Positions 1-10,022 of a DNA stretch of 64,000 bases are shown here, piece by piece. The notes under the pieces were generated by a model. That model saw nothing but the letters and a program-made list of their open reading frames with translations. It was not told where the DNA came from and did not search any database. The position numbers and the translations under genes are program-made. This DNA is from Polyporus tsugae (Eukaryota > Basidiomycota > Agaricomycetes > Polyporales > Polyporaceae), in assembly GCA_024305745.1 (NCBI GenBank), contig JAHRBS010000014.1, forward strand, positions 1,247,501-1,311,500. The letters run 5' to 3'. The number at the start of each line of letters is the position of its first letter. Within the stretch, counting starts at the first letter, position 1.

Positions 1-1
1 C

Positions 2-785
2 CTGACAACTCTGTCGCAGCGCCTCCTGGTCGCTCCGCTATTCACCGACCGGCGACCGGCCGGCAGCGAGCCACTCACCATGAAGGGGTGCACGAAAACT
101 TTATGGCCAACGTTGGTCTCGACCTACGCGCGCATCCCCCCGAGGGTTACCTCCCTCTCGGCCAGCATCAGCTCTGTGCTCACGTCTGCTCGCCCGACTA
201 CGGCCCGCATGTCTGCGAGCACGACTACGGCCCGCACGTCTGCGAGCACCTCCTCTCTGCAGCCCTCGAAGAGCACAAGTTTGCTGACGTCTGCTCGCAC
301 GACTACGTCCGTGCAGACATCTGCGAGCACCTCCGCTGTGCAGCCCTCGAAGACCACAAGTTTGCTCGGAACTCCTCGCAACCGCAACATGATCTCGACC
401 TCCGCCCTGCGGAGGTCAACACGCATTCGCAACCTCCAGAAGGATCCTCCAAACGTGAGTCCCGCGTTCAGCTACCTGGATGACAGCTGAGTTCCACCCC
501 GTGCTAGGCCACCGCTTGCACTCCTCCCCCGCGCAACCAAAACAACGGTTCAAATAGATCTCATTTTCGCGGATTGCAGACCAACTGACCATGTTCCCTT
601 GCTACTAGGCTGATGAAGGCACCTCCCCGCCCACCACCAAGGGCAAAAAGAAGGTGCGAAAGCGTGTTCTGACCGCACATCGCATCCCCACTGACCGCTC
701 CTCCCACAGTAACTGCCACAAACCGGCAGTGTCCCGAACGTCCCTCCAGAGGTGTCCTTCGACCGCTCCTCTGCGCGCGCAATAA
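2..785 (+). CDS. Repetitive Ser/Thr/Ala-rich protein, 5' partial (hypothetical)
   Basis: I do not recognise this protein. The frame is open from the window edge through a Met at 80, so the true start may lie outside. Exon 1 runs to 454, where it meets a GTGAGT donor. A 154-bp intron ends in CTACTAG at 608, and exon 2 (609-785) ends in TAA. Exon 1 encodes degenerate repeats around TSARTTT/SAST and QPSK(S/T)TSLL, then a basic stretch (RRSTRIRN). Exon 2 is Lys/Arg-rich (KGKKKVRKR). Basic low-complexity composition would suit a nuclear or nucleic-acid-binding protein, but that is a guess. The alternative is a repeat tract with no real gene. An AATAAA overlaps the stop codon. Confidence 0.35.
176..364 (+). 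repeat. Degenerate tandem repeat (about 24-bp unit inside about 85-bp blocks)
   Basis: Variants of CACGTCTGCTCG/GCACGACTACG alternate through this stretch. A larger block (CCTC..CTGCAGCCCTCGAAGA.CACAAGTTTGCT) occurs twice, near 250-282 and 333-365. The repeat lies inside the first reading frame and explains its repetitive protein. Confidence 0.6.
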
Positions 786-1277
786 AAAACTAATCGTTCC
801 GATGCCATGAGCTCATTCTCCCAAAAAAAACACGCGTCCCCGTCCAATATCTCTTTCCGTAATGTAAATCCAAAATACGTAGTACCGCTCGCTCGGCGAA
901 GCAACACACGCGGCTCCTCATGTCCTGCTCTCCACGTAGTCACGCGGAGCTCACACCCAAAGGTCTCTCGCACATGTCGCCGCTAGAAATTGCATCAGCC
1001 TCGTATCCCCCTGGTGTACGAGCCCCGCGTGAAGCAATCAAAGATTGCCATTGTCCAAGGGACCAAGGGACCCTAACGGCTCGCAAATTTTATCCAGTCG
1101 ATCCCAATCATGAGCGGCCCCCCTGGAGATGACAGCGCGCACAAGTGACACGATCGTCCGAGCTTGCCGAGATCGATTCATACCCACCTGCATGAAAACT
1201 GCCCAACGGTCGGGGATTTTGCCCCACCTCCCCCACCCTCCCCCACCCCTCCCATCGAGCGCCGTCTCCTCGTCGTC
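786..1277. other. Spacer between the first two genes
   Basis: No convincing coding sequence. An A-rich run follows the preceding stop codon and suits a 3' end. A C-rich CCCCACC repeat tract lies near 1220-1250, just before the proposed start of the next gene. Confidence 0.4.
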
Positions 1278-3615
1278 ATGCGACTCTACCGTGCTTATCC
1301 TCAACCCCACAATCCCACAGTTTATGGAGAACTCAGACTCGATGCTCCCAACGACGACGTCAAGTATTCCAAGAAGTTGAAAACCGCCTGCCTTCTCGCC
1401 GCCGGGCCCCAGCCCGAAGCTCCAAACTTTTGCCCTCGCTGTGGACAGCCCGCGACGTTCGACTCCCGCCTCTGTTACAAGTATGGCATTGCAGGCACGT
1501 GGAACATGCTTGTAAGTACATACGTCGCGTCGACATTCCCCGAAATTTATCTGACTTCATCCCGAGTGCCGCGCATGTCACAGAGTCCACATACCGATGC
1601 AACAAGGTCCGACCGACGACGACCTCGAGCGAATCGAGTCTATCCGCGACCGAGACCGTCAAACTCAGCTCGCCCGTCAAAACGAGAAAGCCCGCGTAGG
1701 TGCCGACAAGACCGCTGTGAACGAAAAGAAGGCGCGCGCGCGTGCAGCGAAGGCTGCTGCGAAAGCGAACGAGGTGGACGCATCCGCACGCGACCCTCCG
1801 AACACCCAAAAGGAACCCAACCGCGGGGGGAAGGTCGTCAAGCCCAAGAAGGCCGCCTCAGTTGACGCGCGCCCCATGGCCACAAAGGAGTTACAGCGTC
1901 CTTTCGGAGTGCGTTCCTCCTTCTTGCCGCCACCCTTTATCTGCAACGGGCTGATGAATGCACATAGCTGATATGCAACGCCATACCCGCGGTTGTACGT
2001 CCATTACCACACGGTACTGTGACGGATGGCAAACGCACACTGACGCTGCGAACCGTGCCCAGGGCCCTTCCTCCCAAGCTCCACAGGACCGCGACCATCG
2101 CGCGACAGTAAGCCATTTCATTATCGGCCTCCAAAAGCGTGTACTCACTGCTTGAACCATAGACGCGGGTGACGGTCGCTGAGAACGTCGGAGCCAGGCT
2201 CGCAATCGAGGTTAGCATCGTGGCAGTGCACTCTTTGCCAATGTCCCATCACATCCTCTTTTAGAACGTTGGCCCTGAAGTGCGCCGCATCTTGATTATC
2301 TTGTGGGAGAAGGTCCGTACTGCCCTACCGCGCTCTTTATGATGTCATATTATATCGCTAACTCCCAAGCATTCGACAGGCCGGTCAACACCCATTCATC
2401 GATCGGGTCGCCATACCCCTGCGCGACGACCTGTACCTGTACCACTACCCCCGAGTGCGCGGCATCCCCACACCGACCCAGTTCGAGCGCTGGGTATTTG
2501 CCTACAAAGTATGGAGCCCCGTCCCTTGGGAGATAAGTCCTATTGAGGTGTGCCCCAATGACGACGTCGTGTTTGTGCGGGTCATGGGGGTGCACTGCCA
2601 AGGATTCGGACAACAACTCCACGACTACCAGCTCTCGCGCGGCCAGGCGCTCCCCCGCGAGCTCAGCCTCGCACGCGCCCTCTACGACCCACCCAAACGG
2701 CACCGCTGGATTCTTGTCTGGACCGAGGTACGAGGACAGATACCAATCTTATCGCAACCCGCGCTAATGCGAACCTATCTATAGCACAACACGCCGCCAC
2801 ACATTTTCCTGTTCAATTGCGCGCTCTTGGACGACCCCACCGATGGCGCACCAGTTCCCATGCCATGGCTAGACCTCCTCCGCGACACGCCCTTTTTTCT
2901 TGCCTGGCACGAGACCCACAGTCGGTGGGCCGGCGTCCTGCCCAAGCAATCGTCGAACATCCCGGGCGACACGCCGATTCTATTGCTCGCAAACCCCAGC
3001 GTGGACACCTTGCAGGGCTCTGGAGAGGCGATCGCGTGGCTCGAAACGTGGCGCGCGAACCACGGCAGCGGCATTCATGAATCGAAGCCCAGCGAGAGCG
3101 CGCGCGCGCGATCCAAGCGAGCTGTATGCACCGAGGGCGAGAAGGAGCCCGCATCTGCTCGACCCGCCACCACAAAGCGCCGGCGCAAGCTTTCCGCGGA
3201 CGCACTTCCTCGGCGCGCTGACTCTGCATCTAAGATGGCTAGAACGTCTCTCGCACTGCCCCTGTCGTCCGACGATGAACCCGAGATCGTCAAGATGTCC
3301 CCACCGAGGTCCAAGAACCGGCCGACAACCTGTCATGACGTTCACGACGGCCGCATGGCACTTCTGACCTCTGGCGACATTCTCAACCTCCCGGGCGACA
3401 CGCATGCAACCCCCCTCACCATTTCCGACGACGATTCCGAATCTTCGAGTATGGCGCTGACCACTGCATGGCGTTCACGGCGCGCGATCTCGGCCGACGT
3501 ACCGGAGTTCGTCCAAGGTTCGAGTCGTGCACCCCTGTGGGCGAAGCCCAAGCAGGACAAGGCGATGGAGCTTGACAGTAAGGGCCAGGAAATTATTGAC
3601 CTAACTGACGTGTGA
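1278..3615 (+). CDS. Hypothetical protein with CxxC motif and C-terminal SUMO-interaction-like motif (643 aa, 7 exons)
   Basis: I do not recognise the family. The exon model is 1278-1480, 1584-1897, 1968-2107, 2163-2210, 2265-2312, 2380-2727 and 2785-3615. All introns are GT-AG and the frame is kept throughout. The exons from 2163 onward are well supported; those before 2108 are less certain because other splice choices exist. Visible features are a C-x2-C-x10-C group early on (CPRCGQ...C), a Lys/Ala-rich charged helix in exon 2, a globular-looking middle part (FERWVFAYKVW, HRWILVWTE, PPHIFLFNCALLDDP), and a disordered Ser/Asp/Lys-rich tail. The tail holds acidic patches (SSDDEPEI, SDDDSESSS) and ends QEIIDLTDV. 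IIDLT matches the SUMO-interaction core. A nuclear, chromatin-associated role is inference. Confidence 0.55.
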
Positions 3616-4893
3616 CACAATAGTTTAGAATGTAATGAACGCATGTTTGATGACACGGCCGTAAGAACACGGATGAGGGAGTCGACATGATGTAATGACC
3701 AATGGGGCCTCAGACCGTCATTCCGTACACCCTGCCTGGGAACGGGTCAGGATGCCGTGAGTTCCGTGCATCCAGGCTGCGTATGGTGATGTATTGCATA
3801 TATATTGCTGAGGCTACATGCAGCTAGTAAGTCGGGTCCGAACCGGCCGCGGCAATGGGGCGATGATTGCCCCACGGCGTCGGGGCCAGCCGCCCAGAAC
3901 AGACGGAGGCACTACGTGTCGTTTGGCCTTGGGCCGGCCATCAAAGGTATGAGAAGGGCCTGGTGGGGATGCGATCCCACCTGACTTTCGGCGTCATGGC
4001 CATACATGTGCGCGACACCGCATGTCCCGTCTCCCCTGATGCCTGATGCCACTGACACTCGTCCAGGTATGGCACAGTACGACTCAGCGGACTGAAGGGA
4101 GGCGGGCCATCCACTGACAGAATAACATGTCAACCACGTGAACCTGGGGCCAAACGAAAACACAAGCAGAGAACGCGCACGACGACAATCGATCTAGATA
4201 GCAACCGTGATCTATGGCGCGGTCGGGATGTCAGTGACCGTTGTAGGCATTGCCCTGGGAATGGCGGGATCAACAGACCAGACCTGCCGGTTCGTGGGCT
4301 CACCACAGCCACCAGTCGAGACACGATCGAACTGTGGATCGGTCCCCGATCACAGGCACGCTCTGCCTGTGATCGAAGACAATGCTCATGACGTAGGACG
4401 TGGGGAACGCAAACGCACCTGTTCCCAAAAGCTATCGACCGCACGCACGGACGCCAGAGCCCCGACGCCGGAAACATTTGCATCGAGTATCTTGACCTTG
4501 GATCCGCCTAACGAGTCTTCGCCCGACATCGATCACGCTGGTATCAAGGACGGCGCGGATTCTCCCTTCAAGACCACGAGGGTGTCGCGACAAGAGCCAC
4601 GGCGCGCGCAGCCTGAAAGGGCGGGTCAGCAGGGGACCGAAAGGGACATGAGATAAAAGCAGGCTGATGCAAATCGTAGTCCATGGCAGACGATGTCGTC
4701 TGGCGAGGGAACATGCGACGGTCAAGAGCAGGACACGGTACCGGTAAGCGCCGAACGCGCTGTACGCACGTTCGGTGCTCGGTGCTGTTGGGTGTGGTGT
4801 CGCACTTGACCTGCCGCGTCGTTCCTCCTACCTGCGGAAGCTCAAGTTCCCCACTCATATTCCCAGAGTCTTTCTCCTCCCTCGACTGGCTCC
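3616..4893. other. Intergenic stretch without a recognisable gene
   Basis: Open frames here (for example 4207-4656 on the + strand) show no spliced continuation or familiar domain. The one clear structure is a 12-bp-arm hairpin at 4347-4375, listed separately. The last 200 bases before the gene at 4894 are pyrimidine-rich, as expected upstream of a fungal start codon. Confidence 0.5.
4347..4375. repeat. Perfect hairpin, 12-bp arms, 5-nt loop
   Basis: CGATCACAGGCA (4347-4358) is the exact reverse complement of TGCCTGTGATCG (4364-4375), with loop CGCTC. It lies in spacer DNA about 520 bp upstream of the small five-exon gene. Confidence 0.85.
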
Positions 4894-5434
4894 ATGACTC
4901 GGAAGACCGGCGATATCATTGTGACGGACGAGCACTACAAGGTACGCCAAACATATCTCGAACCTCCGGCATATCATCCTCAAACAGCCTAGGTATTGGT
5001 GTCTTGTTTGAATGACTTCGGAGAAGGGCGACGTCGTCTCACTTACGGGCAGCTCGCAAAGGTCCGCAAACCTTTCCAGCCCCTCGTAATACGCGCTAAC
5101 TCGTCTGTTGTAGGCCTTGAAAGCCTTGGGGTTTACCAAACTGGGTCCAATGGGTTTCGTTCCTCCTAGGTGTTTCGGAAGCAAGGTGCTCCTGTTGGTT
5201 AAGGTGAATTCCAAACACATACGCCGAAGTCGTCTATTAACCGGGTACAGGACGGTGGGAGAATGGATTGTGTGGTTTCCTCGAAGAACCAAGATGAGTA
5301 CGTGGATGACGACTTTTTTTTTTCCCCCAATCTTGATTCGTCCGTGCAGGCTGAAGGTTGCACTCAACCGGCTGTATGGTTGGACCGCCGAGACATTCCG
5401 CTCTGGGAACAAAGCTCGGGCCCGTGCAACATAG
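4894..5434 (+). CDS. Small hypothetical protein, possibly HicA-like fold (112 aa, 5 exons)
   Basis: The exons are 4894-4941, 4993-5061, 5114-5203, 5251-5297 and 5350-5434, joined by 47-52-bp GT-AG introns. The protein starts MTRKTGDIIVTDEHYK and ends KARARAT. Its middle (LTYGQLAKALKALGF, GSKVLLLV) and end (LKVALNRLYGWTAETF) fit a layout I associate with small fungal proteins: an 'xxAL+xLGF ... Gs' segment and a closing helix with YGW. That layout resembles the HicA/double-stranded-RNA-binding-like fold. The catalytic His expected after the GS of HicA mRNA interferases is not evident, so RNase activity should not be assumed. The fourth intron has a long polypyrimidine tract. Reading through it gives a longer tail, which I think less likely. 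Confidence 0.55.
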
Positions 5435-7076
5435 GTGGTACGTCATACCCTATTCTGCCAGCCGTCAAATGGCTCATGTGGGCTCACAGCACTCCCGAGA
5501 CATACACTCCACCTTCGGTAGAGCGCCTCCAATAGGCAGAGGCTGAAAGGCGTTTTGTATAACGCTTATCTTGATCCTGTACATCTCAACATTCGGCTGG
5601 ATGCGCCGATTCTCTCGGACCATATGCTTGGCAACCAAGGACCGCGTGCCGCCATGTGTTTTGTTCGACTAATGTCTATGACAAATAGATATTCACATCA
5701 GTTCAATGTCCCCCAACACCTTGGTACTCCGCCCTTCCCTCACGCGTCCCGGCGACCGTGATTCCTCCCGCCCCACCAGCGTCATCTCTCAACGGCGCCC
5801 CGGCGTTCTCAGACACTCTGCCCTCGTCCGCTGGCTGGATGGTGCATCTCTGGGACTTTCAGTCGGGCGATGCGGCGGGGCACGCGCTGGATGAGTATGA
5901 CGCGCTGGACACGATCTGGTGATGTGCGTTCCTGACGGCGCAGCACAGTGCGGTCCACGCTGCGCCGTCAGGAACGGACATACAAATCCGCGCTCTTGCG
6001 CGATTGATTCAGATGCATAGGGTAACTTCCGCGACCATCCCCGGAGACGAGGTTCATGCACGCCTTGCCCGTCAGCCTCCTGCTAAGTGCGTCCTTCTCT
6101 GTTACCTCTACACTGGCCCTCGGCCTTCTCACTTGTGCTTGTGGGGATGAGGGCAATCGTTCTGGTATATGACATCGAGCTGCTCGCGCGGGGCGCCAGA
6201 CGTGATGGTGGCGCGGGCGCGTGGATGATGGCGTGGGCGCACGGACACCATGTGGTTTCCCCGTACCTCTTGCTCTCGCAGCCGACTTGACTTCCATACC
6301 CGCTCACTCCCGCCCCGCCGCTCACCGGCCCTCACGTCTCTTCCCGGCTTCCCATAGTCCCCGTGACTGTTCCGTGGCCCCCATCAGCTCCATCACGCGC
6401 TCGTCACCGCTGTCTGTTCGCGTTGCCCCGGGCGCAAGGGAGGTTGGCAACCTGCATGGGCTGTTAGCCCATCAGGATTTATACCTCGTTGTAGGTGCCT
6501 CACTATCACTGTGTTGTACCTGTGATTATTGTCATTCCAAGCTTTGCGCGGCCTAATTTATCGACAGCCAGACGCGGTGCCAGGATCAACTTCTGGACTC
6601 AACTTGGCACATATGGAGGAATAATCTCCGACTCGGACGTGACTCGAACATGAACCACCAGAACACACTGGCAACTTTCTGGTATCGTGTGAGAGAGACT
6701 ACTACATACATGGACCCCTGTATGTGGGCGTACCTAATAGCATGTGAGAACTAATACCAGGAAACACGATATCAGCTGGTGCGTGAGGACGGTGTGTCTC
6801 TACGTATGCGTAAGAAGGTAGCAGGGTCCCCAGTACACCTGGGCGAAGGGATCCAGCTCAGTTGAGCGGAACCTTGCACCGTGATCAAACTCAAGGATAT
6901 AAAGTATAACTTTACCCTGAGTCCGGACGAGTTCGGCAGGTTGACATTCTCAAGTCGCTCCCAAGCCACACTCTCAATCGCATCTTGTTGAAAGGGTAAT
7001 GGATTTCGTGCCTATCTATGAGGACTTCTTAATGATCTAAGAGTCATATCCACAATTCTCTTTGTAGGAACGAATC
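5435..7076. other. Intergenic stretch with one strong hairpin and a coding-like fragment
   Basis: About 1.6 kb. One frame between about 5706 and 5922 has protein-like content and ends GWMVHLWDFQSG...DTIW before a TGA, but no start, splice partner or domain was found; it may be a gene relic. Immediately downstream is the 18-bp-arm hairpin at 5927-5976. From about 6000 to 7050 I see no gene. AT-richer DNA precedes the gene at 7077. Confidence 0.4.
5927..5976. repeat. Perfect inverted repeat, 18-bp arms, 14-nt loop
   Basis: The left arm is 5927-5944 (starts CGTTCCTGACGG) and the right arm 5959-5976 is its exact reverse complement (ends GTCAGGAACG). The hairpin begins a few bases after the TGA that closes the coding-like fragment, so it could act in 3'-end formation or be a transposon scar. 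Confidence 0.85.
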
Positions 7077-7674
7077 ATGCAGCGGCAGCCCCAACGCATC
7101 CAACTGGATGCAGATTCGCTGTACATTTCCACAACCCCCTTGCTCAACGGTGTCTTTCACTGGGCTTTCATCCACATCGACAAGAACGGCAAGGCGACTC
7201 GCCACCATTGGATTGCGCGAGACCCGAACTTTGTTCAAGGGCCGGAAGGGTACTCGCACTCCCTCTTGCCTCTGGGACCGCAAGATACCTCGCGCGCGGG
7301 CGCGCTCCCTATTCTTGCCTACTTCAAGGTCACCGACTACCCCCCCATGTCTGTCGCAGACTTCGGGAGGAAGTGCGCGGCTGTGTTTTCGAATTCCCAG
7401 AGCTGGCCGACCGCACAGCAGAATCGCTACGCCGGCATCACGTGTCGGACGTGGCTCATCAACGTGTTGGCAAGCATCCTTGGGGATGGCACTCGTGCTC
7501 GGGCGATCGAGACGGCTGTGTCCGGGAGGAGTGCCACCTATAACAACGCTTACACCACCGACTTCTTGTTCTCGAGGCGCTACGAAACGCAAGTGGTCGC
7601 TCTCCCAGTATGTATACACAGGTTACTTTATCCTTAAGCTTCATTGTTAATCGTATTTTTTTGAATAGGTCTGA
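7077..7674 (+). CDS. Hypothetical protein, apparently conserved fungal type (178 aa, 2 exons)
   Basis: Exon 1 (7077-7607) and a 6-base exon 2 (7669-7674, GTC TGA) flank a 61-bp intron (GTATGT...AATAG), so the protein ends ...VVALPV. Visible elements are LNGVFHWAFIHID, TRHHWI, and AGITCRTWLINVL with a Cys near residue 123. The pattern of a beta-rich start with HWAF, then a late Cys-Arg-Trp helix, recalls small fungal DUF proteins of the DUF6914/DUF7770 kind. I cannot assign it firmly. There is no signal peptide or membrane segment. It stands alone between two long spacers. Confidence 0.6.
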
Positions 7675-8012
7675 ATGCCACATCTCCCAAGGCATCTTCT
7701 AGAGACTTCGCAGACTCATATAAGGGCGATACGATCGCGACCATTATGTAGGACGTTTCATGAGCATGTTGACCATATATACGTCGTCCGTCAGACGCGG
7801 TTCCGAATATCTATGATTACATGCTGGTATATCGAATGTCCTAAGCCCATACCGTACCTAACGCCACACTGCTATGAGGAAATTTGTCCCTCCGGCGCGC
7901 AACTCATCTTGTATCCTGTTGAACCAGTCATCATGCACATGTTAGAACGTTGAGCACGCTACAAATGCTACTGCAGTCCGTGTATCCGAAGATTGGTATT
8001 GAAAACTGATCA
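7675..8012. other. Spacer between convergent genes
   Basis: This AT-richer stretch lies between the end of the small + strand gene and the end of the - strand kinase-fold gene. It probably holds both 3' ends. No gene or repeat seen. Confidence 0.5.
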
Positions 8013-8858
8013 CTAAATGGGGTACTGGAGTAGGTTAGCAGTCAAGGAAGCGCTATATGCTGCTTCAATCGCAGAGTCAAACTTATGAGTAAAGATCCAA
8101 TAACGTGCCCACAACCCTTCGCAACCCGGACGAGGGCGCCGCAGCCTATGCAGTAGCCAATGCCTCGGAAGCCACCCTGCATCCTCCCAGTCGATGATAC
8201 CCGACAAACGTCCGTTTTGAACCAGGACGTTCTGCATCGCCAGGTCAGTCGGTTGCCAGACCACCCTGTCCTCCAAGATTGGCTTCAAACCCTCGGGTGG
8301 ATAGGTCGGTAAAGCTATGGACATGGAATTGTACAACTGCAGAGTGTCGTTGAACGGCCCTCCGATGTGTTCGTAAAACTGGATCGGATGGGGCAATCCA
8401 TGTCCGCTGGCGCTGATCATCACTTTGCCTGCGAGATCAGGAGGTTGGGGGATGCGCCAAAGTTCGTCAAGGACGTTCAGGATTTCGTCCTTTATCGCGG
8501 CGAAGACCTCCGGATCAAGGTCTGGTAGTTCGAGAAGTGTATTCCCAGGAATCTTTGTCACTAAGGCGTAACTGACGCCGTCGAGTTGGAAAGAGTCGAT
8601 GAGCTTGGGGATAGGAAGGTAGGGTGCCACGCGGTTCAAGAAACCGAGAGCATCAGCCTCGGTGCTGAAGAGGCGGTTGGTGCGCTTAAATACGAGGGAA
8701 ATGCCGAAGCGAAAGAATCGGACTTTGTGCTGGTTCTCCCTTTGACCGGGCACGGTGAGACGGAGATATAGCCAGAGTTTGGTGCGAATAAGCTTCATCT
8801 GCAAGGACAAGCGTAGAGCTTGTAAGTGTTCCCAAAGGACTCTGCAGGGAAAATTCAA
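8013..8858 (-). CDS. Aminoglycoside-phosphotransferase-fold (APH) family protein (281 aa)
   Basis: A single exon. The catalytic segment TDLAMQNVLV (Asp205, Asn210) followed by NGRLSGIIDWEDAGW (Asp223) is the Brenner/DxD signature of the APH/choline-kinase fold. Upstream are YALVTKIPG and an N-lobe. The usual HxD is replaced by PTD (Pro203), a change in the catalytic-loop His; Asp205, Asn210 and the metal-binding Asp are all kept. Fungal members form large families of small-molecule or protein kinase-like enzymes whose substrates are mostly unknown. Antibiotic resistance should not be inferred. A second in-frame Met (residue 21) could be the real start. Confidence 0.8.
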   Translation of the reverse strand: MNFPCRVLWEHLQALRLSLQMKLIRTKLWLYLRLTVPGQRENQHKVRFFRFGISLVFKRTNRLFSTEADALGFLNRVAPYLPIPKLIDSFQLDGVSYALVTKIPGNTLLELPDLDPEVFAAIKDEILNVLDELWRIPQPPDLAGKVMISASGHGLPHPIQFYEHIGGPFNDTLQLYNSMSIALPTYPPEGLKPILEDRVVWQPTDLAMQNVLVQNGRLSGIIDWEDAGWLPRHWLLHRLRRPRPGCEGLWARYWIFTHKFDSAIEAAYSASLTANLLQYPI

Positions 8859-10022
8859 CTCAGTATGGCTCCAATTTTCAGAATAAATATTTCCTCACCT
8901 CATGAGGGAAGCCATCTATGCAGTACTCCGTTCAAGAGGCGAGTGTGCGACGGGTTGCTTCAATTGCCTACCAATTTGAACAATGTTAGCATATCACTGA
9001 TATCCTACAAGACTATTTCCGCTCACACGTTACCACTGAATTGTCAGCGTTGAGTCTGGCGGGCGACGTTCACGCTGCACGTTGAGCCTTGATGGAAGCT
9101 CAAGGCCGAGGGATCGATTCGGACGTTGCGGGCTTTGAACAATAAGATAAACTCCGCCCCAGTTCTAACTTCTTCGGAGCACGAAAGTATGAGCGGAGAA
9201 ATCGGGGTTCTCCGAACCCTGAACTTTGGAGTGCAAGTCCGACTTTGCTTGTCCACCTGCAGACTAGGTTCGGAACAAGCCGCATTCTCCGCTCATAATT
9301 TCGTGCTCCGCACGTCCTTCTGGCGAAGGTGCGCTGCGAAGCAAGCGCCGGAGCAAGGGGCTTGCTCCGAACCTACCTGCAGACCCGGCAACTGGTTACT
9401 CACCGTTTCTCTGGCAAATGTAAGAAATGATCCGGTATCCTCTGCGGGTATGATTTACGTTGATAAGGTCCGCGTATAGCCTGACCGGCCGTACCATCTA
9501 GACGAAAACTTTCCTTGAAGTATGTCTGGCTCATATTGGGTCATAGACATTTACTCCGGGGAACCACTGGGGAACTTAAGACACAATATTTCATCCTCCA
9601 AGAAGTAGTATCCAAATTATCTTCGTTGGAAAATTGGGATGGGATAATTAATGGCTCGGTATACCGGTCGCGGGTGCCATCTTGAGCGGTAAGTAGGAAG
9701 ATGAGCTTTCCATGGCCAAGTGCAAAGCGATATTGGCATGGGCCCCCTCGCAGGCAATGCCAAGGAGGCGTGATTTCAACGGCGAATTCGCGGTCATTCT
9801 GAAAGTCTTCTTGGATACTAGATATCCTGGATTTGGCTAGTGGAGTGTCTCCCCCACGTCCGGTGAGCGGGGACTGTGACCGAAAATATCAGTATGTACG
9901 GTATACGTACCGAATGATGTCATTGTATACTATCTCGTCTGCAGACCCACAGCAATATTTCGCCGCCTCCCTCCGCCTCACTTCCCAAACTAATTTCTAC
10001 GACACCAATCTCGGCGCGCAAC
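8859..10022. other. Intergenic stretch with nested fold-back repeats
   Basis: No gene recognised. The middle part (9175-9382) is a fold-back structure listed separately. The flanks are AT-richer. A CT-rich stretch precedes the start at 10023. Confidence 0.5.
9175..9382. repeat. Nested inverted-repeat (fold-back) element, MITE-like
   Basis: Three inverted repeats are packed together. CGGAGCACGAAAG... (9175-9200) pairs with 9285-9310 at 25 of 26 positions. CTGCAGACTAGGTTCGGA... (9257-9280) pairs with 9360-9382 imperfectly. CGGAGCAAG (9349-9357) pairs exactly with CTTGCTCCG (9361-9369). No transposase lies inside and no clear target-site duplication was found, so this is a non-autonomous or composite fold-back sequence. 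Confidence 0.6.

Noticed and set aside
4207..4656. A 149-codon + strand frame in the spacer
   Set aside because: No domain, no splice partners, and it contains the 12-bp hairpin. The content looks non-coding.
5263..5535. Longer unspliced C-terminus for the small five-exon protein
   Set aside because: It requires translating a poly-T/poly-C tract (FFFSP...). The spliced form has a textbook pyrimidine-rich acceptor and a sensible helical end.
5706..5922. WD40-like ending GWMVHLWDFQSG as a real gene
   Set aside because: Only one WD-like piece, no start codon context and no upstream exons could be found. Kept only as a possible relic.
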